In this document: one piece after another, positions 22,664-35,780 of the stretch
Layout of the letters: each line of letters opens with the position of its first letter
Position numbering within the stretch: position 1 is the stretch's first letter
Translations under genes and position numbers: made by a program
Notes under the pieces: model-generated
Told to the model about the DNA's origin: nothing
The model's database searches: none
What the model saw: the letters and a program-made list of their open reading frames with translations, nothing else
NCBI GenBank assembly: GCA_025201365.1
Contig: JAIXMF010000014.1
Span: 310,001 to 374,000, forward strand
Direction of reading: 5' to 3'
Length of the DNA: 64,000 bases
From: Syncephalis plumigaleata
Lineage: Eukaryota > Zoopagomycota > Zoopagomycetes > Zoopagales > Piptocephalidaceae

Positions 22664-25600
22664 ATGCAGGAATTGACACGAATAACAAATGCCGCTATGT
22701 TGCAACGATGTAGCATGTTTCATCGCTCTATTAGTATTAATTCGATAAAACATACTCGTATGAACTCAATAATGCTTTATCGTGGTATGCGTGCGGGATC
22801 AGCGTTAATGGTACGCGGAGTGAATTCCACCACAAGATCTCAGCTTCATACTTGCAGAACAGTGAGACTACCGCCTAGTACGAGTGGTGTAGAGTCAGCA
22901 ACGTGGTTCAACAAATGTTATCATCCTAACAGTTATGGACATTTGCGACGTGGATATGCTCAGGTTGCTGGTTCGAACATGGATCATGATAATCATGATG
23001 AAGCGTATGATGTGGTAGTGATAGGCGGTGGACACGCTGGATCGGAGGCATCCGCTGCATCCGCGCGAAGTGGTGCGCGCACCTGTTTAATCACGCAAAA
23101 GTTGGAAACAATCGGTAAGCATATGAGTGAACAATGTAGTGATCGTATTATTCTATGCATGACTAAAGCGATAGGATGCGATGCTATTCATCGATCTACC
23201 TCTTAGGGGAAATGTCGTGTAATCCTTCATTTGGCGGTATAGGCAAAGGTATCCTAGTACGAGAGATTGATGCCTTGGATGGACTGTGTGGACGCATAGC
23301 TGGTAAGCAACCATCTAACAAGTACGCATTCTATACTAAGTGTTTATTTACGATTAATCGACTGAAATAATGCAAGATATATCGGGTGTTCACTTTCGAG
23401 TATTGAATCGATCTAAAGGACCAGCTGTCCATGTAAGAAGTCACTATTATTATTATTATTATGTAAATTGTTGCATAATAGAATATTCAATCAACGTGTA
23501 TGCATGTATATAACAATTGAATAGGGACCTCGCGCGCAAATGGATCGAGCATTATATCGACAGAATATGCAAGCCGCCCTCTCTAGTATGCCAAATCTTA
23601 CCATACGTCAAGGCAGTGTATTCGATCTTGTATTGGGACCATCAGTGCTTGACACACAACAGAAGCAGTTATCGTTAGATGAGCAACAATCTTATGGTCA
23701 GGTACAAGGCATTCGATTAGGTAGTTAGTAGCAGTGATATAATCGATCAATACACTAAACGAATAGTAAATATTAGAATCTGGTGAATTGATCAAGGCCA
23801 AGAAAGTCGTCATTACAACGGGTACTTTTCTACAAGGAGAAATACATATTGGTTAGTGGAATCAATGAACACAGGAATAGACCTTCTTATATCAGTGCTA
23901 TCAAATCGATTAGGTTTGACGGCATATCCAGCTGGTAGACTAGGTGAGGCAGCAGCTGTTGGTCTATCGAAATCATTGGCACTAGCGGGATTTCAGCTTG
24001 GTCGATTAAAGACGGGCACACCACCACGACTATGTGGTAAAACGATCGATTACACGCATCTTGTACCGCAACCGGGTGACATGCCTGCATCACCATTTTC
24101 ATTCCTGCATTCTTCAGTGCCATTTGAGGTAATAATTACATGAACATTATTGTTAGTGATATGGATTAACTGACTGGCATGTATGCTATATTAAATAGAA
24201 TCAACAATTAACATGTTATCAAACGCGTACCACATCAACGACGCATGATATTATTCGTGCCAATTTGTCACAAAGTATTCATATTCGCGAGACTGTACGT
24301 GGTCCACGGTAAGTGATGCCATTTACAATCGATATGGAGACATTAACTTTGTATTGCTTTTCCCTCATATCTTATTAGTTATTGTCCATCCATTGAATCA
24401 AAAGTTATTCGATTTGCTGAGAAACCATCGCATATCATATGGTTAGAGCCTGAAGGTAATGGCATTATTCAATTTGAACAATATATATATGCTAAGTGTA
24501 TCGTATCATCTAGGTTTCGATACTGATGTCGTCTATCCCAATGGTATATCCATGACATTACCCGAGGATATTCAATTGCAAGTACTGCGTAGTATTCCCG
24601 GTTTGGAGAACGTGTCTATGATACGACCAGGTTATGGCGTCGAGTATGATCACGTTGATCCACGCGAACTACGTCACACGCTTGAGACACGTCGTATACG
24701 TGGACTCTATCTGGCCGGTCAAATTAACGGTACTACCGGTTATGAAGAGGCTGCTGCTCAGGTAAATAGTAATGAAGATAAGAAAGAAAACTAGATCAAT
24801 TACTAACTAATAGTCATTATTATATTGATATGTCTTTATTGCATAGGGTATCATTGCTGGTAGTAATGCCGGATTAGCAGCATTGGGACGTGATCCATTC
24901 ATTCTAGACAGGGCAGACGCGTATATTGGTGTGCTCATTGATGATCTAGTGACTAAAGGAGTGGAAGAACCGTATCGTATGTTTACTGCTCGATCCGAAT
25001 ATCGCTTATCGGTGAGAGCGGATAATGCCGATCTTCGACTTACCGAGAAAGGTACACGATAGATGCACATATATAGAGTGTCATTGAAACTAATAATCAT
25101 TTATTGTTGCTGTTGCTACTATGCTATACAGGCTATCAAGCGGGTATCGTCTCACTTGAACGTACCACCGAGTGTCGTAATACCATTGCTGAACTTGAAC
25201 GCGGCATTGATTTACTGCGTCAATGCGAGTTGACACCCAACAAATGGGCACAACACGATGTGACCGTATCGATGGATGGTGTACCACGAAAGTAAGGAAT
25301 TATATACATATATAGCGTATATCATGCTAATCTAATGATTGCTTATAGTGCACTACGTATTATGCAGCATAATGGTGCTGGTATGGAAAAGTTGGCAAAG
25401 ATCATTCCTCAACTAAATGATATTCCACCGTCTATTCGACAACGATTAGCCATTGAAGGCAAGTATTTCTAATGTCAAAATAGAATATGTAGTTAATAAT
25501 ATCCCGATACATATTGTGTATTAGGCATCTATCAAGGCTATATAAGTCGACAACAAGTAGATATCAACGCTTATAGAAAGGAGGAGGCATTAAGACTACC

Positions 25601-25857
25601 GGAAGATTTAGATTACGATAAGCTAAATCTATCAAAGGAAACTAAGGAGAAATTGAAACGTGTTCGACCGACTACTCTAGTGAGTATCATTGCTGAATAA
25701 CTACGCTAGTTGAAAGTGTTTACATAGCTCATTATGTTACATTATATAGGGTGCGGCTAAACGAATTGAAGGCATCGATCCCGCTAGTGTCCTATTACTA
25801 CTAAGACATGTACAAAAGCGAACCAACTCATCTGGATCAAAGAACAACGTATTATAA
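22664..25857 (+). CDS. MTO1: Mitochondrial tRNA uridine-34 modification enzyme MTO1 (GidA/MnmG family)
   Basis: At least twelve exons, all joining in frame; the first are 22664-23114, 23207-23302 and one starting near 23373. The N-terminus is Ser/Arg/Met-rich and lacks acids, fitting a mitochondrial presequence. The FAD-binding fold follows: [20 protein letters not shown], then [20 protein letters not shown] and [20 protein letters not shown]. Further family signatures are [45 protein letters not shown] and [20 protein letters not shown]. The C-terminal helical domain ends [14 protein letters not shown]. With MSS1/GTPBP3 the enzyme installs the 5-methylaminomethyl group on the wobble uridine of mitochondrial tRNAs. 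The gene converges on VPS39 with only 79 bp between stops. The MITE lies in its short upstream region. Confidence 0.95.
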
Positions 25858-25936
25858 CTCATTGATTGAATGTAATAAACTGTGACGCAAAGCATATCGT
25901 ATTTGAAATAAATAGACGCGATTATTATTATTATAT

Positions 25937-28900
25937 TTAAGCGTGGTTCTTTAAACGTGCCAGCTTTTCTTTGCACGAATAATGCACGGTGGTGCCATTA
26001 GGGAATGTGGCAAATACACTGTGATATTATGGATAGTGTGAACACACACACACACATACGTATATTACATTAGACATTTCGTTCATTTACACATAATAAT
26101 CATGTATCACTTACGTTGTTCCAATACGTCGTGTACATAATGGGCACATACGATCCTCGGTGATGATAATGCGTTTAGCATGAGCGTCTACAAGATTCTC
26201 CTGTGCCTATATATACATGTATACACATATATATATTAAATGAAAGCTACGCTGTCAGCTATATATAAATCAGTAAATACTCGATCTCCATTACGTACAT
26301 GAAGTAGGGATACATCGCAAAGACTGCGTACAACTTTATCCATACGACTAGAGGACAATCCAGTGCGTATATACTTTTGCATGCAATCCTTGATTAAAGA
26401 CAAGTCCGTATTATTGGGTAATAGTTTGGCCGCCTAATCATATATATCGGTTAATTGATCAATGAGTGGATATTATCTGTTCATCGATGCAACTCACTTC
26501 AGCAGCATCAATCATGGCATGTGGACTGTTAAGCAGTTGTAGGGCTGGTTCCAATAGAACATCCTCATCCTCGGTCGGTTGCAAATAGATTTTTAATAAA
26601 GTTACAAATGCATCACTATTTGATTGTTGACGACAGTAACTAAATCACAGTAATTAAGTAATTAAGTAATCAAGTAATCAATATTAGCTAGTTATTAGGT
26701 GTCATACAACATCATCATGATAATCCACTTACTCTTCCGCTTTCTTGAAGTCATGCAGTTTTCTGGCATACAATGCTAATGCTTTTGCATGCTGACCCAA
26801 ACGTCCTAGTAGTAATGCTCGCTCCTCCCAGAATCCTATTTGCCAATGAGGAATGTTGTAAATACTAGTTGTCTCAACAATAAACTCCAGCATTACTTAC
26901 CGTCATTAGGTAGTTGTGCCAATATACGTTCTGCTCGGTACTCTATCGAACTCTCCAGGAATGTCAATAATTTGTTATGCGATGTTGTCATACTGTGATT
27001 CAATGATTTTGCTAATAAAGCAAATGTTAAGTTTCCATTGATCAACTACTAATTATCTATTTGTAGATGTACTTACTTTCATTTGAATCAGCATCGACGG
27101 CATTTCCACTGGTGGCCACTTCCGAATCCACTGTTACATATTCATTTTGATCCTTGGCCTGCATAAGATAGAGCTCGGCTAGACGTGTGTGGAATTGAGA
27201 AGACACGCTACTCAAATCATTGATCAAGTATTCCAGATACTGAATGGCGAGTGTTTCTGACACTTCCTCCAAATGATCCAACACTTGATCGTGTGGTAGT
27301 GTATCCACTTCGAACATATCCTCTGTAAATATCTATTACAAGTCATGATAATGCTATCAATATTTAGCAGATACATAAAATGCTACATGTCACATTACCG
27401 CTAAGCCACGATCGGGATACATTTGTAGTACCCATACGGAAAACTCCCAAATAAGATCGATATGATCAATGCCTAACCGTTGTAAATACTGAATAGTAGG
27501 CTCGCACCCACCCATTGGACCATCTTCATCGCGTCCAAGTCTAATGAGTATAATCAAGTTATTGTCCATGGTCAGATGATGAGAATAGAGGACGACTTAC
27601 TGTGCTAGCAATTGTAATGCTAGACGATGTAATTGTTTGCCACGATAAAGATCCACCAATTCCTTGTATTTCTATTCGATATAATCATTAATCATTCTAT
27701 TCCATTCTATATATATATATATATATAATGTTAATTAAGTGTAGTAAGATTACCTTATGTTTCATCAATATTTGCTCGCTTTCCTCGATACTACAATAAT
27801 TCTTAACTCTTAACAATGAGCCCACTAATCCATCATTGGTGGCAATATATGCGCGTAGCAGTGTAGTGTCTACAACCTCGGCCATTTGTTTCAATTCCAC
27901 CAAGGAGGGCAACTGCTCGGGGAATGGTTGTTCAGCAAGTGTGGATCCGATAGAACGACCCGACACTGATGGAGGTGATGCAGGGAATGTTTTTCCTTGC
28001 TTACGCGACAACGTAGTAGGTGGTGATGTCATCGATGTTAGAATAGTGGGCGATCTAGGCGAGCCATAATCGGATCCCACTGATAATTGCTCATTTTCAT
28101 GCTGCGATTGAATGGCTCGTGCAAGCCATCTACGCTTCTCGGCCAAATAGCGAATGAGATGTGATAGAGCCTCGTTAAATTCGGTTGGATTCTCAGTTTC
28201 TATATATATATATATATACGTGTCATTGTGTTAGTAGATTAACAATATTATATTAACGTAATAATATTACCATTAAGCACTTTGGAAGTGGATATAACAG
28301 TTTCATCACTATCGCTAGATGCTTCATGATGTTGCTCATTCGTTGTCATGCCAGATATGGAGTGCGGGAATAGTGAGATTACTTCACGAGGATGAATATC
28401 TATTTCATTAAATAGAACAAATGCTCGTTCATAGTGTTGATTCGAGAATAGATGTAGAGAGTAGCGTTTTTTAACTTCAATTAATCGACGCTCCTATTTG
28501 TTTATTTGTTTATTACTATTAACACCTAGCTATTATCACTTGAGAAATAAACACTTACACTATTAGGTTCTTGACGATCAACCATAAGTTGTAATAACGA
28601 AATAGCTTCATCGTATTCTTTGGCTGCCACTAATTGATCTACCTAAATGAATGTTCGTATATTAGTGTAAAGTACATTCTAGTACTCTACTACTCACCTG
28701 TTCCATTGGTGGTGTGGCCTCCATACGCCATATTTGATCAATACTGGCGCCATACACTAGTGTGCCAGCGGTTAAATAACGCATCATCGGTGTTGCAATC
28801 GTTTGAACAAGGGTTAACGTCTTGTAATTGCGTATCTCCAGTTGTTTATTGACCAGTGTAATGATGTATGGAAAGGCGAATCCTATAAAAATGTTCAGTA

Positions 28901-30109
28901 ATTATCTATTATTAATAGTACAGCTTTAACTTACCAATGGTCTCTGGTGCTGTCGTCCAATGAATGCCGCCTCTTCGTGTTGGTTCTCCCTTAGTATCGA
29001 TAAATACACCAATGTCTAGACATTGTTATTAGCATCATCATTATTGTATTATTGCTTATAATATTGACTTGCACTTACTATCCTTGACTATACACACTTC
29101 ATTGCCCGGTAGACGAACGCACATTGGGGTAACACCTCTTGCTGCATTAATTGCTGCGCCCATTACACTGAATGCACTGCTAGCATAACTGACCGATTGA
29201 CTATGATTGTTGGCGGTAAAGTTGGCAAATACATTGGTTGTTTTGCCATCATTGACATTCAATATAACATAGTCGCGACCATAACCGATACAAATGTAGT
29301 CATGATTGATCCATGTCATTGCTCTGACCCTATCAGGAATGGAATACTCCTAATAAGAAGACAGCGTATATATATATATATATATGAGTATGTATAGACT
29401 GGATACTCGATTAATGAATTGCTTACTATAGTGTCTTTCAGTTGTTGTTCTTTGATTGTAAATAGTAACAAGCGCTTTCGCAGGACTACAGCAATACAAA
29501 GATCTTTCTGCGACTCTGTATCATTGTAATCGTCCTGTGGATGAATAGCAAAGAGTTGTGCACCACTAGATTTGGTCAATTGCTGTTTAAGCTCTAATGT
29601 TTTCTGATCGTGTAGATTTACATATCCATCTTTTGTCGTACTGCGTGTAAGTAAAAGAATCATGAAATAGGTGCATTGAAGTGATTGCTTACCCGATAGC
29701 GATACGATAAGATGATCGACGGAAGCAATGGCCACCTGATCGATGGGCCTACTAGAGAACTTTTTCTTCGACTCCAACAATAACACATCAAAGTCGTCAT
29801 TGGCTATTCGTTTAACTCGTTAGATGACTACTACTATTGCTGCTGCTCATGACAGCTAGCTTGGCATTACAGGGAATTATTTACCTTTAGATGTCGGTTT
29901 GATTTCGTATACTATTAGTGTACCCGTTGACGTTGCAATATAGATACGTGTATCTACTCATGGATATCCTTATGATTATTACGACGAGTATCGTTGCTAA
30001 TTCATGCTAGTAGCAGTCTTGTTCTATTATACTTACCATCAAATGCTAGCCCACTTAGAGTCAGCGGTAGATTGTCGAGAAGACTATGAATGGCAAATGC
30101 CTTATGCAT
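25937..30109 (-). CDS. VPS39: Vps39/Vam6 subunit of the HOPS tethering complex
   Basis: More than a dozen exons. The N-terminus MHKAFAIHSLLDNLPLTLSG starts a CNH-type propeller (FDVLLLESKKKFSSRPI, LIVSLSDGYVNLHDQKTLEL, CIAVVLRKRLLLFTI, TWINHDYICIGYGRDYVIL). A helical part carries EVVDTTLLRAYIATND, GLVGSLLRVKNYCSIEESEQ, the TRAP1-like signature, and VDTLPHDQVLDHLEEVSE with IQYLEYLINDLSS. The C-terminus has a CxxC zinc motif, EDRMCPLCTRRIGTT, then FATFPNGTTVHYSC. Order and spacing match animal VPS39. The protein bridges Rab7-like GTPases and the HOPS core for late endosome/vacuole fusion and vacuole-mitochondrion contacts. One acceptor at about 29632 must be chosen three residues inside the obvious AG. 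TA microsatellites sit in the introns at 27707-27728, 28200-28218 and 29369-29386. No frame break was detected. Confidence 0.93.
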
Positions 30110-30502
30110 ACTGCCTATATGCGTATTATTGAGTGAGAAAAGAAAAAGAGAACTGTTGTTGTTGTTGTTGTTGTTTAGATGGTAAACGAGAACACGATGA
30201 AATGACTGGTGGGCATACAAGTGAGTGAGTAAGTGAGTGAGTAAACGAGTGTGACGTACTCTATACTAACGAGTGTGTTTATAATAACGATACACGTGAC
30301 ATATGACATGACATAGCATGGCACACTGTAAACAATCATTTTAGAGTGAGTACAAACGAATAATAATTTATAGTAGCGTAAAAAAAGACGATCGAACGCT
30401 TTAACGTGTCTAATATTACATATTTCACTGGGCGCGATGGTCATAAAAGACGATAGCAATTAGTGGACAATGAGAATGTCGATTACTCCTGATTGATTGA
30501 CT
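30110..30502. other. Intergenic region upstream of VPS39
   Basis: 393 bp between the VPS39 start and the stop of 7TM member 3, both on the minus strand. It includes a GTTGTTGTT triplet run (30156-30174) and a GTGAGTGAGTAAGTGAGTGA tract near 30223-30250. No gene was seen. Confidence 0.4.
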
Positions 30503-31547
30503 TTAGAATTTGTAATAGGACGAGAAACGGTTATTCGATAGATAGTAACCGTTGTAGGAGGTGACGGTCTCTTTTATGCCAATGTTGGTGGTGTTGTCAT
30601 CCGATTTTTTCAAATTGGACGAGGTTGAACCTAACTTGAATAGGCGGATACAATGCGATAGCAATAGCATGGAGATGATCAAACTGCAATTATTGCAAAC
30701 AAGTATATTAGGTAATCAGGCTACATGTATGCATAACGAGGATAATCTCAACTTACCAGTCAACAAAGTAAAAGTACGTAGAAAACTCGCCGCCTACCCT
30801 TAGGATTGCACCTAGCGCGCAAAGTATGCTGCAAAGAAGAGCTAGACACATGGTTTGAATGCCATCACGAGCGAGACGACGCCATGCATCCGATCCGTAA
30901 AGACGATACTGCTTATAGGCAACATGCGTGAAAATACCCGAGAATATGGTTGCTAAGGGTGTATTCGATCCGAACCAATACAACGGCACGAACTCTTTAT
31001 ACTCCATAATACATCCAAAGCCGTCTCTAAGCTGAACTTTGGAATACTTTAACACGAAAAGAACAAAAAAGAATTGCGGTAAAAGGAAAAAAGCGCCAAC
31101 GTAGAGTATCCAGCGTCGCCTGCGAAGCGCTAGATAGGCTTTCTCCAGCATAATCATATTGTTGATGATGGTGATGATCCCCACGACGAGAATCACATAC
31201 CAGTAGATGGTGCGACAATTCAGCGTGCCCAACAGGAATCCCATGCCAAACACGGCACCCTGAGTAATACCGAGTATCGAAGTGATGAGACAACACCAGC
31301 TGGCGAACATCTTACGCTTATGCATGAGTATCTTTACCGAGTAGTAAAAATTACGCATGAATATGCAAGCCACGATAATGTTAAGGGCAAGCTGAAGACG
31401 TAATCCATTGATACGGTGCTGAAACTGAACCACATTATCAATGGGTTGTAGCGCATAATCAACAATGTTTAGCTCCCCCGTTGGATCCAACTCAATGTTC
31501 AACCAGTTTGCCACAATGTTTTTATTGCTGGTAGTGTCTACCGTCAT
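30503..31547 (-). CDS. Seven-transmembrane protein, family member 3
   Basis: Two exons, 30757-31547 and 30503-30683, with a 73-bp intron; they join in frame and predict 323 residues. Family landmarks are LDPTGELNIVDYALQP near the N-terminus, FMRNFYYSVKILMHKRK after helix one, a GFGCIMEYKEFVP outer loop, YWFGSNTPLATIFSG, and VAYKQYRLYGSDAWRRLARD then GIQTMCLALLCS. Exon 2 finishes helix seven (LIISMLLLSHCIRLFKL) and adds a Ser/Asn-rich tail. The intron splits the gene at the same point of the last helix as in member 2, which supports common descent. N-terminal and tail sequences are the least conserved parts, as expected for ligand-facing and signalling regions. Function is unknown. Confidence 0.85.
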
Positions 31548-33182
31548 ATCGATAATGTTAATAAGGAAAGAAGAATACGAGAAATCAAAAACAAACTAAC
31601 AAACAAACAAACGAGCGAGCGAGCGAGTAACAATAAACTAAAATTCTAAATGAATTCTTTTGAACAAATATGGATTATAGCACGATGAAGGAAATGGATA
31701 ATAGGATGAGATTATAAAATGCTAAAGAATAGTAAGAAAAATGGATGAAGATCGATGGATTGAATAGGAGGGGGACTAACACATTAAAAAAGAGGAAGAA
31801 GGATTCAAAAGACTATTTCCAATTCCAACCATATGTCAGTAGAAAGTGGCCGATTAAATAATCCTTGCTAGTAATCCTAGAAGAGTCTTTTCTTTTACCA
31901 TTTATGAGAACAGGTTGGCTCGAGAATAGGCAGAGACAAGGTGAGGCTTTTCCTGGGAGGAACCACATCAACATGGTTGCACTCGTTCCCCCTTGTATCA
32001 TACACTAGTAACCATTGTGCTAATAGCGATGATAAATACCACATGAACGCCATAGACCAACATGCTTGCCAACTTGCGTGCTAATGCGCCCATTCAAACT
32101 GCATGTTGATGGTATGAGCACACACACACACACACACGCACAGACATACCCACATGTACCATGCAGACGTACAATGCGTTGTAAAGCCAGTTTTCAATAA
32201 GAAAAATACCTGCAGGTATCCTCTAGGTAAGCGTATATATCTATGCCATTAAGCACAACACCGGTTTAGTCGAAACATAACAACTTGTAACACTTCCACC
32301 AGTGGATCTGCCTACTAGGTTTATCCTTCACCGTCACAGCCGTCGATGGACATGCGATTGCAGTGGTAATAACCACGAATGTTACTCAAGTAACCTGCTA
32401 TCGTTGTCGTTGGCGGTAGCAGCGAGTAACGTGATGCTAATGGTTCTGAGCTTTGGATGGTAGGACAAACATGAAACGACGATGGACATGCTAGAATGAA
32501 ATGCGGATAAGGCGGATACTTCCTTCCGCGTATCAGCATGCTCACAAGCTAGCGAAATTTTCCGAAGGCCTCATTACTTGCTACCGTAAAAACTGGGCGG
32601 CCCATACATTCATCCTTTCTTGAGGGAAGACCCATGAAGACGAATGCTGCCTAGTTGCCTAGTTTCCTTTTTTCCTGCCTGCCTGTCCGCCTGCCTGCTT
32701 ATCTTTGTCTCCCTACCCAGCTTTCTTTGCATACGCATTAATGACTATGAACTATTGTTATCAGTTAGATTGACCCAACCAGGAAGAGTCGGTTGGCTGC
32801 CATTGATGAAATAAAAAAATCTGTTCCAATTGATGTTTCTATGCTGTCCAAATTGAAAATACATAATCGGATGCAAAAATAGATTGAGCAGTGATGGTAT
32901 TATTGCTCAATATGGACATGATTCACCTTATATTAGGAATAACCACATGGCAAGATGTAACAGAAAAAACAATAGCATCGTGTTGCTACAAACCAAATTC
33001 AATTCAGTAATACGTGGAGTATTGAGTAGGCAGCCAGTATAAATACATGGGATATTTCCAGCACTATATCACATAATCTATATCCTCGTCTCCATTGCTT
33101 TTTACTACGCTCGTTTAACGTTATTTGCTTGCTTGCTTGATTACGATTACAAGGCTACACCACTAGATATCTGCCATTTATC
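31548..33182. other. Intergenic region between divergent 7TM member 3 and kinase-like gene
   Basis: About 1.6 kb without a gene I can support. It contains an AACAAACAAACAAACGAGCG tract (31596-31627), a CA-rich stretch at 32111-32131 and CTGCC-type repeats near 32672-32698. A minus-strand frame at 32321-32545 has no domain. The right end carries a good TATA box (listed separately). Confidence 0.4.
33038..33045 (+). promoter_or_regulatory. TATA box of the secreted kinase-like gene
   Basis: TATAAATA lies 138 bp upstream of the ATG at 33183 and is followed by a pyrimidine-rich leader. Position and match to consensus are good, but other genes in the window mostly lack such a motif. Confidence 0.5.
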
Positions 33183-34323
33183 ATGCATTTCAATATGAAT
33201 ATTGTCAGTATTACCACAGTTGCTGTGCTGCTTCTGGCCTCGATCGAATCAGCTGAGAGTATGGGTCTATCCAACAGTAAGTGTAATATACTATCATCAT
33301 TTATTATCAGTATACTAATTGAGTGTAGATCCACAAGTGCCGAAAATGTACCTTGGTCAACCAATGGGTATAAAGGGTGTATTTGATCTGCCAAAACTAG
33401 AGCTATCCACGGTCATGCAGAAAAATGATATTGTTGACTATTAGAAGGAAAGTGGGATGGTAAACCTGCCACTATTACATGTATGGATCCAAATAAACCA
33501 GAAGGAAAAATCGTTCAATCATTCTATGAGGTAAGTGAATAACTCAATAATTATAGCATTCTACCTGGTGCTAACAAGGAGTATTGTAGCACCATCGTTT
33601 ACCAAGTTACTCAAGTACGGTTGATGAGCAAACCAAAGAAGGAGCCATGTATTTTGGCAATGTTGTAGCGGCTCCCTCGAAGTTTGGCAAGCAATGTTAT
33701 GTCATTGATAGCGCATGCAAGTATGACTACATTCAGCATGTAAAGAACCTTAGCAAAAAGCTTTTCAAAAAACGAGCTTCTCTCAAAAAGAACATTAATC
33801 AAATCATTGCAGGTAAACTTGACAATATAACTCTGCGTATCCTACATCATGCTAACATTTGTGAATAGCCGTAAAATATGCAAAGGCCAAAGGATTGCTC
33901 ATAATTTTCTTATAGTAGTAAGCCATACTCAATTGATTGTGTTTACATTAATCTAACATGAACACTTACTGTAGACATGTGCTTCGATGCCAATGAAAAT
34001 TTGCTGATGCCACAACATAATGACGTGCTTCCTATTGAGCAGACAACACCACGCCAGCGAATGGAGATGAATCGTAAATTTTTAATTCAATTTTGGATCT
34101 CGAATGGGAGCTTAAAGGTCATACCTCCGTCGATAGTATGTTTGACAGGGTAAAGCGCATCACTAAGTCAATTGAGTATCCTGGCACTCTTCCCCCACCT
34201 TCTAGTAGTCGACCCAATTCTATATATGATATCGATCCAGTTCCACCATATGATAGTCGACGCAGCTCTCCTTCTGGCAGTCGACGCAACTCTATCTCTG
34301 GCACCAGCCTACCTCCACAATAA
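33183..34323 (+). CDS. Secreted protein-kinase-like protein (frame interrupted)
   Basis: The N-terminus MHFNMNIVSITTVAVLLLAS is a signal peptide. Later exons give NPQVPKMYLGQPMGIKG, EGKWDGKPATITCMDPNKPE, a GNVVAAPSKFGKQCYVIDSA segment followed by CKYDYIQHVKNL, then VKYAKAKG, MCFDANENLLMP and LDLEWELKGHTSVDSMFDRV. The order resembles the small lobe, hinge and catalytic-loop region of a protein kinase. I see no clear HRD or DFG motif: MCFDANENLLMPQHND stands where they would be. The C-terminal tail is Ser/Pro/Arg-rich with repeated RRSS/RRNS units. The frame breaks at least twice as written (about 33439-33443 and 34091-34094), each a one-base deficit, and the part around 33890-33980 is unresolved. 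It is either a decaying member of a lineage-specific secreted family or a victim of consensus errors. Kinase activity is doubtful. Confidence 0.55.
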
Positions 34324-34619
34324 AACCCTTAAAGCTCAATTAATCAATAGAGCATATTCTGATTATTGATAATAACGAATGTTAGTATGTGTTATCTAAT
34401 TACTACATGGTGATATGGCTTCGTAGTTAGTACGATGAAATAGATCATAATAGCTTGTTAATTTTCAGACATTTATTGCGTATGATTTTGTGTTGTGTTC
34501 CGCCACTTGTTCATTTTATTTGTTGTTGTTGTTATTATTAACGTAACTTCATTCTCTTCTTATCACTTTACGGAAAACCGCACATTACAACAATACTAGT
34601 AGTAGTAGTTGCAACTATC

Positions 34620-35780
34620 ATGGAAGAGAAACGAGCACGTTCCAGTGTATTCCAGCCTAATCGACCGTCGCCACTGACACAATCGTCTACTATGAATGTG
34701 GAAGATCTTGATCAAGTGCAACTGGAGGCGTATTATCTGCAGTTACGTGGCTAAACCATAGTGTACAAGAGCAAATGACGCAGACTATCGACAAGAATCC
34801 ATTTGCTGATCTATCGGCATTCCGTAATGAGTATAGCAAATATTTAAAGTCTATTCGTGAGCAACACAAAGATGTCTTTGAGCTGAACAAGGAATCCGAC
34901 GACCGTAATAATGACACGACAACGACAGTATCGTCGCAACTGAATTCAAACGCAGATTCCACGCCTAAAACTAGTCAGTCAACTAGTCACCAACTAGTCA
35001 ACCAACTAGCACGACTGGTGTGTCTACTCAGCCATTTAGTGCAATCAAGTTTCCTGCGTTTGCACCATCGTCAAATACCTTTGGCACGACTGCTGCTGCG
35101 AAAACCGAAACATCTGATAAGAAAGAGGAGACAGCGTCGAAACCTGCCTTCTCCTTTGGCACTACTACCAATGGCCTACTACTACTACTACTACCCACGG
35201 AAAGCAGTAAGGAATCAGCCGAGAAACCAGCATTCTCATTTGGTGCTTTCAATAAAACGGGATTTTCATTCAACACGCCATCATCTAGCACAACTGCTCG
35301 GGTCTAGCATTCGCGGCAAAGAAAGAGGCCGACAATTCGCAAAAGGACAACCAAGAGACGGAGAATGCTGATGGTGCCGATTCAGACGAGGATACTCCTA
35401 AAGAAGAGGCCACACCATTAGACGATAGGGTAGGCGAGGAGAACGAGGACACGCTGTATAGCACACGATCCAAGATCTATCACGACACCAAGGATGGCTA
35501 TGAAGACAAGGGTGTTGGCGTATTGCGATTGAATCGAGAAAAGGACAATCCTAGCATTAGTCGAATTATATGTCGTATCGATGGAACAGGCGGTATTCTA
35601 CTGAATGCACGTATCTACAAGGGTATGCCGGTGGATGTGATTGGCAAGATGAAGAAGGACGTGCAAACGCTCGTTAGTCTAGATGGTAAGATGACTAAAA
35701 TACTATTACGCGTAAAGGATGGCGCAACGGCCACTGCACTAGAGGAGAAACTAAAGGAACTGGTCGCGAATTGTTCCTAA
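34620..35780 (+). CDS. NUP50/Nup2-like FG nucleoporin with Ran-binding domain (frame interrupted)
   Basis: No introns are needed. The N-terminus is MEEKRARSSVFQPNRPSPLT, fitting a basic importin-alpha-binding end. A NUP50-type helix follows: LRG, LNHSVQEQMTQTIDKNPFAD and LSAFRNEYSKYLKSIREQ. The middle has FG-type repeats (KPAFSFGTTTNG, KPAFSFGAFNKTGFSF). The end is a RanBP1-like domain: SKIYHDTKDGYEDKGVGVLR, SRIICRIDGTGGILLNARIY and KMTKILLRVKDGATATALEE. NUP50/Nup2 sits at the nuclear basket and speeds importin-alpha cargo release with RanGTP. Three one-base deficits separate the pieces, near 34746-34752, 34975-35025 and 35300-35306; each moves the frame the same way. The pieces are in the correct order and individually well preserved. 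The gene converges on the isocitrate dehydrogenase gene. Confidence 0.8.

Noticed and set aside
22970-22990. GGTTCGAAC as a tRNA B-box
   Set aside because: It lies inside MTO1 exon 1 with no cloverleaf around it. No other tRNA-like pattern was found in the window.
32321-32545. Minus-strand 74-residue frame in the 31.5-33.2 kb gap
   Set aside because: No domain, no convincing splice partners and no upstream promoter signal; treated as chance.
34620-35780. Programmed -1 frameshifting in the NUP50-like gene
   Set aside because: Three shifts in one gene, without slippery heptamers or clear downstream structures, would be unprecedented. Kept only as a minor alternative in the frame-deficit finding.
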